The notes: generated from the sequence alone by a model not told the origin. Shown: positions 1 through 8,916, counted from the first letter of the stretch. The stretch is 64,000 bases of DNA from Caldilineaceae bacterium (GCA_019637645.1 JAHBVH010000044.1:1-64000), one strand, 5' to 3'. Program-made: numbers and translations.

Positions 1-91
1 CTCAATCCGCGCTGGATTACCGAATTTCATGGTTAATCTTCATCAGCGCAGCTTCTCTCACAGGTGCAGCCTGAAGGCTACGCTGCTGTAC

Positions 92-997
92 TTAGCGCTG
101 TTCCAATGGCGTGACCTTGCCACCGGCGGCGCGGCTCCGTTCGGCAGCTTCCAAGAAGGCGGTAATTTCGTAGGTTTCCGCTAGGGGAATGGGTGATTGT
201 CCGTTCTGCAAAAAGGGCAGGACTTGTTGGAGCATCAGGTAGTAGGAGGGGGGCGCGGCTTGGGCCACACCAGCCTTTACGGTATTCTCGGTATGGGCCA
301 CCGCCCCAAACTGACCAGCGCCAGCTCGTGTCCCGCGTAATACCCCAATCCGGCCATCGCGCCATTCCCCAATCACCACATCCTGACCGGCCCGCTCCAC
401 ACATTGCACCTGTTGGCAGCCTGCTCCCATCAGCGTGATCAGGATTTCGGCGCTGTGAATGCCATACCAGAAGAGGCCAGGGAAATCCTCCAATAACACC
501 GCTGGCCCAAAGCTTTCCGCCGCCAGCACTTGTTCACCAGGGCTGACTAGATCGGCGATTCCCGCCGCATAGCGGAGCGACGAGCACGACATGATCGGCG
601 TTTGGGTCGCCTCGGCTTTGCTAAGAATTGCCCGCGCATCGGCGGTTGCAGTGGTGAAGGGTTTGTCGATAAAAATGGGCTTGCCGACTGCCAATTGGGC
701 AAACTGTTCGGCATGTTGCCGCCCATCGACACTTTCGAGAAAGATTGCATCGACCTCTGCCGCCAGGGCGGGGAGGCTTGCATAGACCTGTGCCCCATAA
801 TTTTTTTGGAGGGTGTCGGTAAAGCCTTGGACCCGTTCCCAGCTTTTCGAAAAGGCGCGTGAGCCGCCGGGATAGATGCCGACAATTTTGGCTCCTGGTA
901 AATGGAAAGAATAGCTTTCATCGTGCAAGATCTTGGCAAAGGCTTCACAATGGGAGGTGTCCAAACCAACCATGCCGATTTTGAGTTCAGTTGTCAT
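92..997 (-). CDS. Gfo/Idh/MocA family oxidoreductase (first copy)
   Basis: This 301-residue protein is a probable NAD(P)-dependent sugar or cyclitol dehydrogenase of the cytoplasm. The N-terminus has a Rossmann entry (IGMVGLDTSH, residues 7-16). The family's EKP motif is replaced by FIDKPF near residue 110, and a GIHSAE stretch near residue 180 matches the catalytic-histidine region. The ATG has an AAGGAA ribosome-binding site that overlaps the end of the upstream oxidoreductase; the gap is only 8 bases, so the two are co-transcribed. The substrate cannot be read from sequence. Family assignment is strong, specificity is unknown. Confidence 0.85.
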   Translation of the reverse strand: MTTELKIGMVGLDTSHCEAFAKILHDESYSFHLPGAKIVGIYPGGSRAFSKSWERVQGFTDTLQKNYGAQVYASLPALAAEVDAIFLESVDGRQHAEQFAQLAVGKPIFIDKPFTTATADARAILSKAEATQTPIMSCSSLRYAAGIADLVSPGEQVLAAESFGPAVLLEDFPGLFWYGIHSAEILITLMGAGCQQVQCVERAGQDVVIGEWRDGRIGVLRGTRAGAGQFGAVAHTENTVKAGVAQAAPPSYYLMLQQVLPFLQNGQSPIPLAETYEITAFLEAAERSRAAGGKVTPLEQR

Positions 998-1005
998 AGT
1001 GTTCC

Positions 1006-2019
1006 TTATTTTAGCATTGATGCTGGCAAATTTTGATTGGCGACTTGCTGAATCTGCAAGGTGAAGCGCGTTGCGGCGAGAATGCCAGCCGTGGTCAGTT
1101 CACCAGGGTGGCTCGTTCCAGCAATGTCGCGGAGAAAGGCATGGAAATAGCCAGCCGTGTTGGGGGCTGGCAGGGCAAGTTGGCGGGGCGTCTGTTCGCT
1201 GGCTAGCGCCACCCAAAGATGATCGGTGGTGGCCGAGCTCTCGAGAACACCCTTGCGCCCCCAAAAGGTCATACGCCAGTAATGGGGTAGCGTATAGCCC
1301 ATACTGTCGGGCATAAAATAGGAGACATCGCCCAATACACCACAGCCATTGCTCATGGTCACCATGAGTTGGCCCGCATCGTGGAAGTGGGGTACCGCTG
1401 TGGCAAAGGCATTCCAACTGCGCGCCGCGTTGATCTGGGCGAAGGAGAGCCCAGTGATCCAGGGAATTGCATCGATGGCATGAATGGCAATATCGTTGAG
1501 GGTACCCCCATGTTGCCCCGGTGCAAAATACCACGCGGGGCGGGTGTCCCAAAGCAAAGGGTGTTGACCGCCGAAGCTGATGGCATGAATTTCGCCAATC
1601 AGTCCCTCGCCGATCAAAGTGCGCAGCCCAATCACTTGTGGCGTGTCGCGCATGTCTAACATACAGCCCAGCTTGAGGCCGGTTTCCTGCAAGCGCTGCT
1701 CAATCGCGGCTAGTTCGCTGAGGGTGATGCAGACCGGCTTATCAACCAACACATGCTTTCCCTGGGCCAACAATTGCAGAATCAGCGGCCCGTGTTGCGC
1801 ATACGGTTCGCCCACCGCCACTGCTTCACAATCGACGGTGGCGAGCATGTCGGCTAGGTTGTCATGGGTAATGGGGATATCACCTCGCGCCGCCAACTGT
1901 TGACGGGCCTCTGCATCTTCTTCACAAGCGGCCACCACTTCAATGGCCGCCAGCATCTGAGCATGTTTGTACATGGCGTACATGTGGGCGTGACGGAAGC
2001 CCACAAAGGCTAATTTCAT
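1006..2019 (-). CDS. Gfo/Idh/MocA family oxidoreductase (second copy)
   Basis: A 337-residue NAD(P)-dependent oxidoreductase of the Gfo/Idh/MocA family. I chose the ATG at 2019 because AAAGGAAG lies about 8 bases before it and the Rossmann strand (MKLAFVGFRHAH) begins there; a longer frame to 2061 adds 14 residues without homology features. HVLVDKPV near residue 95 is the EKP-like cofactor loop, and GGTLNDIAIHAIDAI near residue 175 contains the expected catalytic Asp/His region. It sits between the DegT-type aminotransferase and the other dehydrogenase on the same strand. A dehydrogenase plus aminotransferase pair fits conversion of a hydroxyl to an amino group, or the reverse, on a sugar or inositol; this is inference. 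Confidence 0.85.
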   Translation of the reverse strand: MKLAFVGFRHAHMYAMYKHAQMLAAIEVVAACEEDAEARQQLAARGDIPITHDNLADMLATVDCEAVAVGEPYAQHGPLILQLLAQGKHVLVDKPVCITLSELAAIEQRLQETGLKLGCMLDMRDTPQVIGLRTLIGEGLIGEIHAISFGGQHPLLWDTRPAWYFAPGQHGGTLNDIAIHAIDAIPWITGLSFAQINAARSWNAFATAVPHFHDAGQLMVTMSNGCGVLGDVSYFMPDSMGYTLPHYWRMTFWGRKGVLESSATTDHLWVALASEQTPRQLALPAPNTAGYFHAFLRDIAGTSHPGELTTAGILAATRFTLQIQQVANQNLPASMLK

Positions 2020-2079
2020 GGCGCGAAGCTTCCTTTCGCTAAGCCAATGAACGGCTTTCAAGAGAAAGTGGGAGCCGAG

Positions 2080-2112
2080 AAACCTGTCAGGTTTTTAAAA
2101 CCTGACAGGTTT
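2080..2112. repeat. CCTGTCAGG-family inverted repeat (copy a)
   Basis: Two arms, AAACCTGTCAGGTTT and AAAACCTGACAGGTTT, face each other with almost no loop. Each arm is itself nearly palindromic around CCTGNCAGG. It lies 3' of the DegT-type gene and before the second oxidoreductase gene, where it could act as a processing or termination hairpin. About a dozen relatives occur in this window. Confidence 0.8.
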
Positions 2113-2147
2113 AGATTGGCATAAGTGCTGAACGGCCTGATGCGACC

Positions 2148-3413
2148 TTAGGCATGAAAGGCTGCATCGACCTTTTGGAAAATGGCGATGGCGTCGGCCA
2201 CGGCTTCGGTGTCCCAATTTTCATGAAAATAGAGATTGAAATGGGTGTCCATCGTCGCATGCGCATTGGGGCAGGGAAATTCCCGGTTGGGGTCACCGCG
2301 GTAATCGGGGCTGGTCCAAGGATAGCCACTGGTGCCAAAGACCCGCCGCTTAACATACCAATCCATGGTGTGGGGCAACGCGTTGCGGTAGCTGGCCGCG
2401 ATGGGTAGGCCTTCGGCGCTGAGGGCTTCGCAGTAAGTCTCTTTATCGCAAGTGGCTTGGTCCGCGTGAAAGCGTAGGCGCAAGAACCAATAACAGGATT
2501 CTGCGCCAGGCAAGAGCGCGGGTAGGGAAATGGTCGCTAACTCTTCGATGCCTTCGCCTAGTTTGCCAACAATGGTTTGGCGACGCAGATTGTTATCATG
2601 CAATTTGCGGAGTTGGACGCGGCCAATCGCACCGCCGAGATCGGTCATGTTGAGGTTAAGCGCCGCCTGTGTATTGGTAGAACCTGGGGGCAGAAAGAAG
2701 GGTTTGCCCCGATCAGAACAGCGCCGAATGATTTGGTGGCGTGCTTCATCTTTGGTATAGACAACGCCGCCCTGACCGCCCGAACAGTGATGCTTGCCGC
2801 CCATGGTGGAAAACGCCCCGATATCGCCAAAGGTGCCAACCAACTGACCATGGAGGCGCGCGCCGTGGCTCTGGGAACAATCTTCGATCACGGGCAGATT
2901 GTGCTGCCTTGCTAGCGCCATAATCGCCGCGATGTTCGCGGGCTCGCCAGCAATGTGGGCGACGATAATCGCGCTAGTTAGGGGTGAGATCAACGGCGCG
3001 ATCTGTTCCGGGCCAATGTTGTAGCTATTCGGTTCTGTGTCGGCCACAACCGGGATCAAATTGAGGAGGGGAACGGGCATCATGCCGCCGGGGTCGGTGA
3101 CGGCAGGGACGATCACCTCGGTAAAGGGCTCTAGCTGTAATGATTGGAGCGCCACATAGAGCGACGCCGTGCCAGAGTTGACGGCATCGGTGTAGCCGCT
3201 CCCCATCCATGCCGAAAATTCTTGACAGTAGGCATTTTCCTCATCGCCATTATAGCCGAGGGCTGCACCGGTTGCGACCGTCTGCTCCAAGAAGGTTAAG
3301 ACCGCCTCTTTTTCTTCTGGGCCAATTAGGCTACGCGGTGGAAAGGGGGTTTGCCGAAGCGGGGAACCGCCGTAAACGGCCAAAGATTTCGTTGTAGCTG
3401 GCGCCGCTGTCAT
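2148..3413 (-). CDS. DegT/DnrJ/EryC1/StrS family PLP-dependent aminotransferase
   Basis: A 421-residue cytoplasmic fold-type I PLP enzyme of the sugar aminotransferase family. VIEDCSQSHGA near residue 176 is the PLP-ring aspartate region, and FSTMGGKHHCSGGQGG near residue 205 carries the probable Schiff-base lysine. The start has AGGAG about 10 bases upstream. It is first in a minus-strand set with two Gfo/Idh/MocA dehydrogenases, a usual partnership for making or breaking down aminosugars and aminocyclitols. Family is well supported; whether the pathway is biosynthetic or catabolic is not visible. The nearby sugar ABC importer favours catabolism, as inference. Confidence 0.85.
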   Translation of the reverse strand: MTAAPATTKSLAVYGGSPLRQTPFPPRSLIGPEEKEAVLTFLEQTVATGAALGYNGDEENAYCQEFSAWMGSGYTDAVNSGTASLYVALQSLQLEPFTEVIVPAVTDPGGMMPVPLLNLIPVVADTEPNSYNIGPEQIAPLISPLTSAIIVAHIAGEPANIAAIMALARQHNLPVIEDCSQSHGARLHGQLVGTFGDIGAFSTMGGKHHCSGGQGGVVYTKDEARHQIIRRCSDRGKPFFLPPGSTNTQAALNLNMTDLGGAIGRVQLRKLHDNNLRRQTIVGKLGEGIEELATISLPALLPGAESCYWFLRLRFHADQATCDKETYCEALSAEGLPIAASYRNALPHTMDWYVKRRVFGTSGYPWTSPDYRGDPNREFPCPNAHATMDTHFNLYFHENWDTEAVADAIAIFQKVDAAFHA

Positions 3414-3626
3414 TACTTACATCTCCTGCCTATTTAACATTTTCGATGAGGTCTTCATCGTTTATAAGTGCGAGTTATTTGCGAAAAGTCGCAGAATGCA
3501 GTATAACCGATGCTAGAACGAAGCAAAAGTCGATAAAATGGATAAGCGTGGGGATCGCGACGGTTTTTACCTTTGTTGTGGCCTTGATTGAGCGGGCGAT
3601 ACCGTTAGGTGTTACGCACTTGGGCT

Positions 3627-3659
3627 AGACCTGACAGGTTTGCCAAACCTGTCAGGTCT
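3627..3659. repeat. CCTGTCAGG-family inverted repeat (copy b)
   Basis: AGACCTGACAGGTTT and AAACCTGTCAGGTCT form a perfect 15-base inverted repeat with a 3-base loop (GCC). It is in the divergent intergenic region, so here it is not obviously a terminator. Confidence 0.85.
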
Positions 3660-3797
3660 CTGGTCACGCTGATCAACTGCGTAACTCCTAACCGTATAGA
3701 ATTTACATATATGGATGCCCGGCGCGCTGAGTTGTGCTTTCCGTACAATCTGAAAGCTATCCTATTGTAAGATAATCCACTATACATACGATTTATC

Positions 3798-3833
3798 CAT
3801 GCATTATCATAAACATGCATTATCATAAACATG
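3798..3833. repeat. 16-base tandem duplication
   Basis: Two perfect copies of CATGCATTATCATAAA are followed by CATG. The repeat lies in an AT-rich part of the intergenic region. It may be a replication-slippage product or a direct-repeat protein site. Confidence 0.85.
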
Positions 3834-4030
3834 ACCTGTTGATATTAACAAACCTGCTTGCTGCGTCTATCTACCTCCTTTCTGGCTGCGAGCTATAGGT
3901 GATGAGCGATGGTATTGGCAGCGTCATGCTGCATCTTTACTTCTAAAGAGTAGTCCCCCCTGGTAGGTGATCTGGTGTGATGTTCTACATCCACAAGACT
4001 TACGCACAAAGATTGGCTTCTCATCAAAGA

Positions 4031-4056
4031 GCTGTTAGGTTTTCAAAACCTGACAG
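4031..4056. repeat. CCTGTCAGG-family inverted repeat (copy c, imperfect)
   Basis: CTGTTAGGTTTT and AAAACCTGACAG face each other around a single C. The left arm deviates from the family core. It lies about 90 bases before the dioxygenase start. Confidence 0.6.
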
Positions 4057-4141
4057 TTCCAACTTGGCGTAAGTTCTAATCAATTGAACGTAGTTCGTGA
4101 TTGAACAATTCTTACAAGTGTAAGTGGTAAGGGAGACAAAG

Positions 4142-4984
4142 ATGACCGACTTACGCACAGGTGATCGCGTCCTCAGTGCGGAAGATCGCGCCTTCTGGGA
4201 AGAAAATGGATATGTCATTATCCATAATGCCGTTCCACAGGCTAACCTAGAAGCTGTTGTCGAAGATATTTGGGCTTTTCTGGGGGTAGACCGGCATGAT
4301 CCAGAAAGCTGGTATCGCGCACCGATTAGCAAAGCTGGGATGTTAGAGATGTATCACACCCAGTCTTTGTGGAATAATCGCCAATATCCGCGTTTACATG
4401 GTGCTTTTGCGGATATCTGGGGCACCGACAAATTGTGGGTCAGTTTTGACCGGGCCAATATGAATCCACCGGCTCGGCCCGAATGGGATTACCAAGGGAT
4501 GGTGCATTGGGATGTCGATACCGCGCAGGATCCCATTCCATTCTTTGTCCAAGGCGTGCTCTACCTAGAAGATACTTCTGCCGATCAAGGGGGCTTTCAA
4601 TGCATCCCTGGTTTTCATCGGCGCTTTGCCGAGTGGGTCAAAACTCAGCCGGCGGATCGCGATCCCTGGCATCCGGCGTTGGATGGGCTAGAGGTGCAGA
4701 CCATCCCTGGTAAGGCTGGCGATTTGTTGATTTGGCACAATCTATTGCCCCACGGTAATAGTCGCAATCGCAGTACCAAGCCGCGTTTAGCGCAGTACAT
4801 TAGCATGTCACCGGCTCGCAACGACGACGAAGCGCGTCAAAAGCGGATCGAAAGTTGGCGTGAACGTAAATCCCCTGGTGGTCGGGCCTTTCCGGGTGAC
4901 CCGCGTGGCTTTGAGCAGACACGGCCCCTTGCGGAACTGTCTGACTTGGGCAAGCGGTTGCTTGGCTTGGAACCTTGGAATTAA
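4142..4984 (+). CDS. Phytanoyl-CoA dioxygenase family protein
   Basis: This 280-residue protein is a probable Fe(II)/2-oxoglutarate-dependent oxygenase. Near residue 120 it shows HWDVD, the HxD iron-binding pair, followed by the family segment GGFQCIPGFH. A distal histidine and arginine (LLPHGN and KPRLAQY, residues 200-220) complete the facial triad and the oxoglutarate site. I start it at the ATG at 4142, which follows GGGAG; a GTG six codons upstream lacks such a site. It lies between the aminotransferase set and the sugar importer, so its substrate may belong to the same pathway, but that is inference. Many bacterial members remain uncharacterised. Confidence 0.8.
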   Translation: MTDLRTGDRVLSAEDRAFWEENGYVIIHNAVPQANLEAVVEDIWAFLGVDRHDPESWYRAPISKAGMLEMYHTQSLWNNRQYPRLHGAFADIWGTDKLWVSFDRANMNPPARPEWDYQGMVHWDVDTAQDPIPFFVQGVLYLEDTSADQGGFQCIPGFHRRFAEWVKTQPADRDPWHPALDGLEVQTIPGKAGDLLIWHNLLPHGNSRNRSTKPRLAQYISMSPARNDDEARQKRIESWRERKSPGGRAFPGDPRGFEQTRPLAELSDLGKRLLGLEPWN

Positions 4985-5442
4985 TGATACAGTTGCACCC
5001 AGGCAGTGTGGCTAACAGGGGCCGGTCGCTAGCCTTGTTCGGCTTGTTGACAGCCTATCAAAACTGAGTGTGCCCGCTTCCGCTCCAATGGCAATTGTAT
5101 AAAGCTAAGAGACGGTTTGCAAAGGATAGATGCTCACTGCACACCTGACAGTGTCTTTCGTTGGCGGTTGTGGGAGCCACAGAGCCAACGGGATACAAAG
5201 TTTTGAAGACCTGTCAGGTGTAGGCGGGGCATACTCCCTTTCTAAACGGTTTCTAATAGGACATACCCTGCTCGCGTACAAGCGCATCAGTAGATAGCAG
5301 TCAGCCAACCGACGCGTTCTCGTCAATTGCTTAGCTGAGGCTTTTCCATTGCTGCTGCTGTGAGTGGCCCGCGAATAAAGCTATGTCCTGTGTTGATAAC
5401 TTACAGCCTCATCAATGTGAAAAGTAAAGGATAAGAACCACC
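4985..5442. other. Intergenic region before the sugar-binding protein gene
   Basis: No gene is evident in these 458 bases. The region contains a long stem-loop built on the CCTGACAG core (5142-5220) and a ribosome-binding site for the downstream gene. The importer promoter should lie between the stem-loop and 5442. Confidence 0.5.
5142..5220. repeat. Long nested stem-loop with CCTGACAG arms (copy d)
   Basis: The outer arms CACCTGACAGTGTCTT and AAGACCTGTCAGGTG pair with small mismatches. Inside, GTTGGC and GCCAAC pair again, giving a nested hairpin about 80 bases long. It follows the dioxygenase gene by about 150 bases. Confidence 0.6.
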
Positions 5443-6840
5443 ATGACAACAAAGTGGACTCGCCGCGATTTCTTGCGGGCAACGGCTGGCGTAACAGCTG
5501 GGCTGGCTCTTACTGCTTGTGCAACGGCCCAGTCGCCCACGACTTCGACTACCGACACGGGCGCCGCAACCGCCGATCCGGCTGCCATTGATCTCGTCTT
5601 CTCCATGTGGGGCGATCTCTTCTCCGTAGAGAATATGCGCAAAGTGCTAGATATGTACCAGGAGAGGAACCCTGGTATTGCCATTAGCATCGAGCACTAT
5701 GCCTTTGGTGAATACAATCAGAAGATTCCGTTGGAATTAGCGGCCGGCGCTGGGCCAGATGTCCTCTCGACGGTTGATCTCATTGCGCCACAATTGATCA
5801 GCGCGGGCACCTCTTTGGATCTCACCTCCTATTTCGAAACCTACCAAACTGAGGTCGGCAAGGACATTGGCGAGATCTATTTCCCCTCCGCGCTGGACAT
5901 CTTCTCCCGCAATGACAAAGTCTATGCGGTGCCCTACTATGTTGATCCGTCGATTATGTGGATCAACAAGGGTCTCTTTGATGAAGCGGGGATTCCTTAT
6001 CCCACCGCCGAATGGACCTGGGCCGAGTTCCAAGAGCTGGCCAAGCAATTCACGATCGATGACGCTGGCAACAACGCGTCGAGCGCTGACTTCAACGCCG
6101 ATGCCATTACGCAATGGGGCATGGCAACCCACACCTCCTACTGGGATAGCTGGCTGAAGGCCAATGGCTCTTCCCCGTGGACAGCCGATGACACGGGCTC
6201 TAACCTACTCGATCCCAAGAGTGTCGAAGCGCTGACCCTGTTGGGCCAACTGTCCTGGGATCGTGTCACCCTCTCCGCGGGGATGGAGCGGATGGTCGGT
6301 GCCGAAGCTGGCTACTTTGCCTTTGGTACAGGCCGCGTTGCCATGTGTTTCAACGGCGGGTGGCTCATGGGCTATTTGGGTGAAGTAGACCCGATGGTGC
6401 AGGTCATTCCGATTGGGCCAAGTGGTGAAGTGCACGGCAGCCGTCTACATTCGGGTGGTTATAGCATCAACGCAGCAACCGATCATCCCAGCGAAGCCTT
6501 TGCCTTTGCCACCTTCTTCTCGGGCAGCGAGGAACGCTTAGGCCAATCCATTTCTGTCTCCGAAGCCAATTGGGGTGGTATCCCGGCAAACTTGGGGCTC
6601 TTCGACAGCGAATTGTTCCAGACCTCGGGCAAGGGGCCAGAAGTCAACAACGCGTTCAAAGAAGCGCTGCTGACGGCGTCTGTCTTCTCGAAGAGCAAGG
6701 CTTCCAACGAACTCGAAACCACGATCAACCAGATCCTGGGCGAAGCTTGGAATGCCGTCTCACCGGTAGATATGATGCCGTTGATTGAGGAAGCGGATGC
6801 CAAAGTAAACGCTCTGTTGGCGGAAGCCGCGGGTAGCTAA
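5443..6840 (+). CDS. ABC transporter extracellular solute-binding protein (family 1), Tat lipoprotein
   Basis: A 465-residue sugar-binding lipoprotein. The N-terminus has a twin-arginine motif (TRRDFLRAT, residues 6-14), a hydrophobic stretch and a lipobox ending at Cys26 (LALTAC), followed by a Ser/Thr/Ala-rich linker. It is therefore exported folded by Tat and anchored to the membrane surface. The rest has the type 1 periplasmic-binding-protein layout of oligosaccharide binders, with FSMWGDL near residue 50 as the first strand. AAAGGA is about 12 bases upstream of the ATG. Two permease genes follow, so this is the ligand receptor of a carbohydrate importer. The ligand is unknown. Confidence 0.9.
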   Translation: MTTKWTRRDFLRATAGVTAGLALTACATAQSPTTSTTDTGAATADPAAIDLVFSMWGDLFSVENMRKVLDMYQERNPGIAISIEHYAFGEYNQKIPLELAAGAGPDVLSTVDLIAPQLISAGTSLDLTSYFETYQTEVGKDIGEIYFPSALDIFSRNDKVYAVPYYVDPSIMWINKGLFDEAGIPYPTAEWTWAEFQELAKQFTIDDAGNNASSADFNADAITQWGMATHTSYWDSWLKANGSSPWTADDTGSNLLDPKSVEALTLLGQLSWDRVTLSAGMERMVGAEAGYFAFGTGRVAMCFNGGWLMGYLGEVDPMVQVIPIGPSGEVHGSRLHSGGYSINAATDHPSEAFAFATFFSGSEERLGQSISVSEANWGGIPANLGLFDSELFQTSGKGPEVNNAFKEALLTASVFSKSKASNELETTINQILGEAWNAVSPVDMMPLIEEADAKVNALLAEAAGS

Positions 6841-6876
6841 GTTAGGAAAACGAGCCACGAAGCTTGTCCAGAAAGA

Positions 6877-6980
6877 GCTGACAGGTTTGATGAAGGGTAA
6901 CGATTAAAAGCGGTATCCGCCCGCGCCCGGCGGTCAGCGTATATCGCAACATTTTCTTAATCTTCATCAAACCTGTCAGC
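6877..6980. repeat. Long inverted repeat between binding-protein and permease genes (copy e)
   Basis: Two 24-base arms (6877-6900 and 6957-6980), both containing the family core plus GATGAAG, pair with two mismatches around a 56-base loop. In sugar ABC operons, a hairpin between the binding-protein gene and the permeases commonly protects the upstream message and lowers permease expression; that role is inferred here. The right half (6929-6980) recurs at 55525-55591. Confidence 0.75.
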
Positions 6981-7101
6981 GTTTGTCCAAGTACGTACGT
7001 CCTATTACTTAAAAAAACTGAGTTGAATCATGTCGTGGGTGACTTTGCTTGGTTCTGTCCCTGTGCGGTGTGATTCTGATCGGTATTGAGTGGAGAATCG
7101 A

Positions 7102-7983
7102 ATGAAGTGGACTACGGCCCGCCGCGAAGCACTGACCGCTTATCTATTTATTGCGCCGCTTCTCCTCGGCTTTATTCTATGGAATATCGGTCCGTTGGTT
7201 GCCTCTCTTGGCCTATCCTTCACCAATTATAATTTGTTGGAGGCGCCCCAATTTGTGGGCATTGACAACTATACCGCGCTGTTTAGCGATGATGTTTTCC
7301 CGCTGGCCTTTCGCAATACCTTGGTATATGCGCTAGTAACCGTACCCTTGGGTTTGATGGTTTCGCTGGCCCTGGCGTTGGTAATGAACCAAGGGATTAA
7401 AGGCACAGCTTTCTTTCGGACCATCTTTTTTACGCCCTCGGTCTGTGCTGTGGCCGCCATTGCCTTGGTCTGGCAATGGATCTATGACGCGGATCTCGGC
7501 ATTCTGAATCACTTTCTCATGCAACTGGGCTTGCCCAAATTCCGGTGGCTCCAGGATCGCAGCTTGGCGCTGTCGGCAATTATGATCATGAGCATCTGGC
7601 AAGGCGCGGGCTATACGATGGTGATCTATCTGGCGGGTCTCCAAGGGGTACCCGCCCAGCTCTACGAAGCCGCCGAGATTGACGGTGCAGGCGCTTGGTC
7701 ACGCTTTCGGCATGTGACGCTGCCGATGTTGACACCCACGACCTTCTTTTTGTTGATTGTGGGCTTTATTGGTGCTTTTCAATTCTTTGCCGAATCCTAT
7801 ATGATGACCCGCGGTGGGCCGCGCTATGCCACCATGTCGTTGGTCTATTTAATCTATCTCAATGGATTTAGCTATTTCAAGATGGGCTTTGCTTCTGCCA
7901 TTGCCTGGGTCCTTTTTGCCGTTGTCTTTGTGCTAACCATGATTCAAGTGCGCTATGCTCGTCGCTGGGTGCATTATGAGTAG
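7102..7983 (+). CDS. Sugar ABC transporter permease (MalF/UgpA type)
   Basis: A 293-residue inner-membrane permease with six predicted membrane segments. The ABC contact (EAA) loop is clear: YEAAEIDGAGAWSRFRHVTLP near residue 190. I start at the ATG at 7102, preceded by GGAG, rather than the GTG four codons earlier. It follows the solute-binding protein after a 260-base gap containing a large inverted repeat and precedes the second permease by 27 bases. It forms a heterodimeric channel with that protein. No ATPase gene is adjacent. Confidence 0.9.
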   Translation: MKWTTARREALTAYLFIAPLLLGFILWNIGPLVASLGLSFTNYNLLEAPQFVGIDNYTALFSDDVFPLAFRNTLVYALVTVPLGLMVSLALALVMNQGIKGTAFFRTIFFTPSVCAVAAIALVWQWIYDADLGILNHFLMQLGLPKFRWLQDRSLALSAIMIMSIWQGAGYTMVIYLAGLQGVPAQLYEAAEIDGAGAWSRFRHVTLPMLTPTTFFLLIVGFIGAFQFFAESYMMTRGGPRYATMSLVYLIYLNGFSYFKMGFASAIAWVLFAVVFVLTMIQVRYARRWVHYE

Positions 7984-8010
7984 CAATGTGCATACAAGAA
8001 AGAGCCGTCT

Positions 8011-8916
8011 ATGAGTGTGCAAAAATCATCAACCAACTTGCCGACCATGACCACCCAGCGCCCCGCTCCCGCGGCTAGCCTGAGCAAAGGGTTGCGGCGG
8101 GGAATCAACCTCCTAGCGACCTATACCGTGGTCTTATTGGGGGCCGCGTTGACCTTGATTCCGTTTTTGTGGATGCTCTCTACCTCGTTAAAAACGCGGG
8201 CGCAACTCTATACCTTTCCGCCGGAATGGGTGCCCGCTCCAATTGACTTTCAAAGTTACCGGATTCTCTTTAATCCGTTGCCTTTTGATACCTTCTTTTT
8301 GAATAGCACCTTTGTGGCGGTTCTTTCCACCTTTGGGACCTTGCTTGCCTGCTCCTTGGCGGCCTATGCCTTTGCTCGGCTCCGCTTTCCTGGGCGCGAG
8401 GTGCTCTTTGGCCTCTTATTAGCCACCATGATGATCCCCGGTCAAGTTCTCTTGCTGCCCCTCTTTATTCTCTATAAAAACATTGGCTGGCTGAATACGC
8501 TCTATCCGCTGTGGGTGCCTTCTTTCTTTGGGGGGGCTTTCGGCACCTTCTTGTTGCGCCAATTCTTTCTGACCTTGCCCTCAGAATTGACGGATGCGGC
8601 CAAGATTGATGGCTGCTCCCATCTAGGGATCTACTGGCGGATCATCCTGCCCTTGGCCGGGCCAGGGTTGGCTACCTTGGGGATCTTCAGCTTTATGGGC
8701 TCCTGGAATTCGTTCCTGGTGCCGCTGATTGTCATTAGCGACATCGACTTGCGCACTGTGCCGCTGGGCTTGGCCGCCTTGCAAGATAGCAACGAAATTC
8801 GCCTCAACGCCGTCATGGCCGCGTCTACCCTGAGTGTCTTGCCGATTCTCATCGTCTTCTTCTTTGCCCAAAAATACTTTGTGCAGGGTGTAGTCTTGAC
8901 GGGGATTAAAGGCTAG
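8011..8916 (+). CDS. Sugar ABC transporter permease (MalG/UgpE type)
   Basis: A 301-residue permease, partner of the upstream one. It has a longer cytoplasmic N-terminus (about 30 residues) and then six membrane segments. The EAA loop reads TDAAKIDGCSHLGIYWRIIL near residue 195. The protein ends with GVVLTGIKG, a typical MalG-type C-terminus. The operon ends here: a strong intrinsic terminator follows 70 bases downstream and the next gene is convergent. The importer must borrow an ATPase such as an MsiK/UgpC-type subunit encoded elsewhere, which is common for CUT1 systems. Confidence 0.9.
   Translation: MSVQKSSTNLPTMTTQRPAPAASLSKGLRRGINLLATYTVVLLGAALTLIPFLWMLSTSLKTRAQLYTFPPEWVPAPIDFQSYRILFNPLPFDTFFLNSTFVAVLSTFGTLLACSLAAYAFARLRFPGREVLFGLLLATMMIPGQVLLLPLFILYKNIGWLNTLYPLWVPSFFGGAFGTFLLRQFFLTLPSELTDAAKIDGCSHLGIYWRIILPLAGPGLATLGIFSFMGSWNSFLVPLIVISDIDLRTVPLGLAALQDSNEIRLNAVMAASTLSVLPILIVFFFAQKYFVQGVVLTGIKG

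Larger units (their letters stand above)
3414..4141. other. Divergent intergenic region with repeats
   Basis: About 730 bases lie between the minus-strand aminotransferase and the plus-strand dioxygenase. No open frame in it has coding character. It holds two members of the CCTGTCAGG repeat family and a 16-base tandem duplication, and the middle is AT-rich. The promoters of both flanking transcription units should be here, but I do not see a strong consensus promoter. Confidence 0.6.

Noticed and set aside
5737..6132. Open frame antisense to the solute-binding protein
   Set aside because: The plus-strand gene has signal peptide, lipobox and operon context; the antisense frame shows no features.
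6877..6980. Riboswitch between the sugar-binding protein and permease genes
   Set aside because: The structure is a simple long inverted repeat shared with unrelated intergenic regions, without any known aptamer core.
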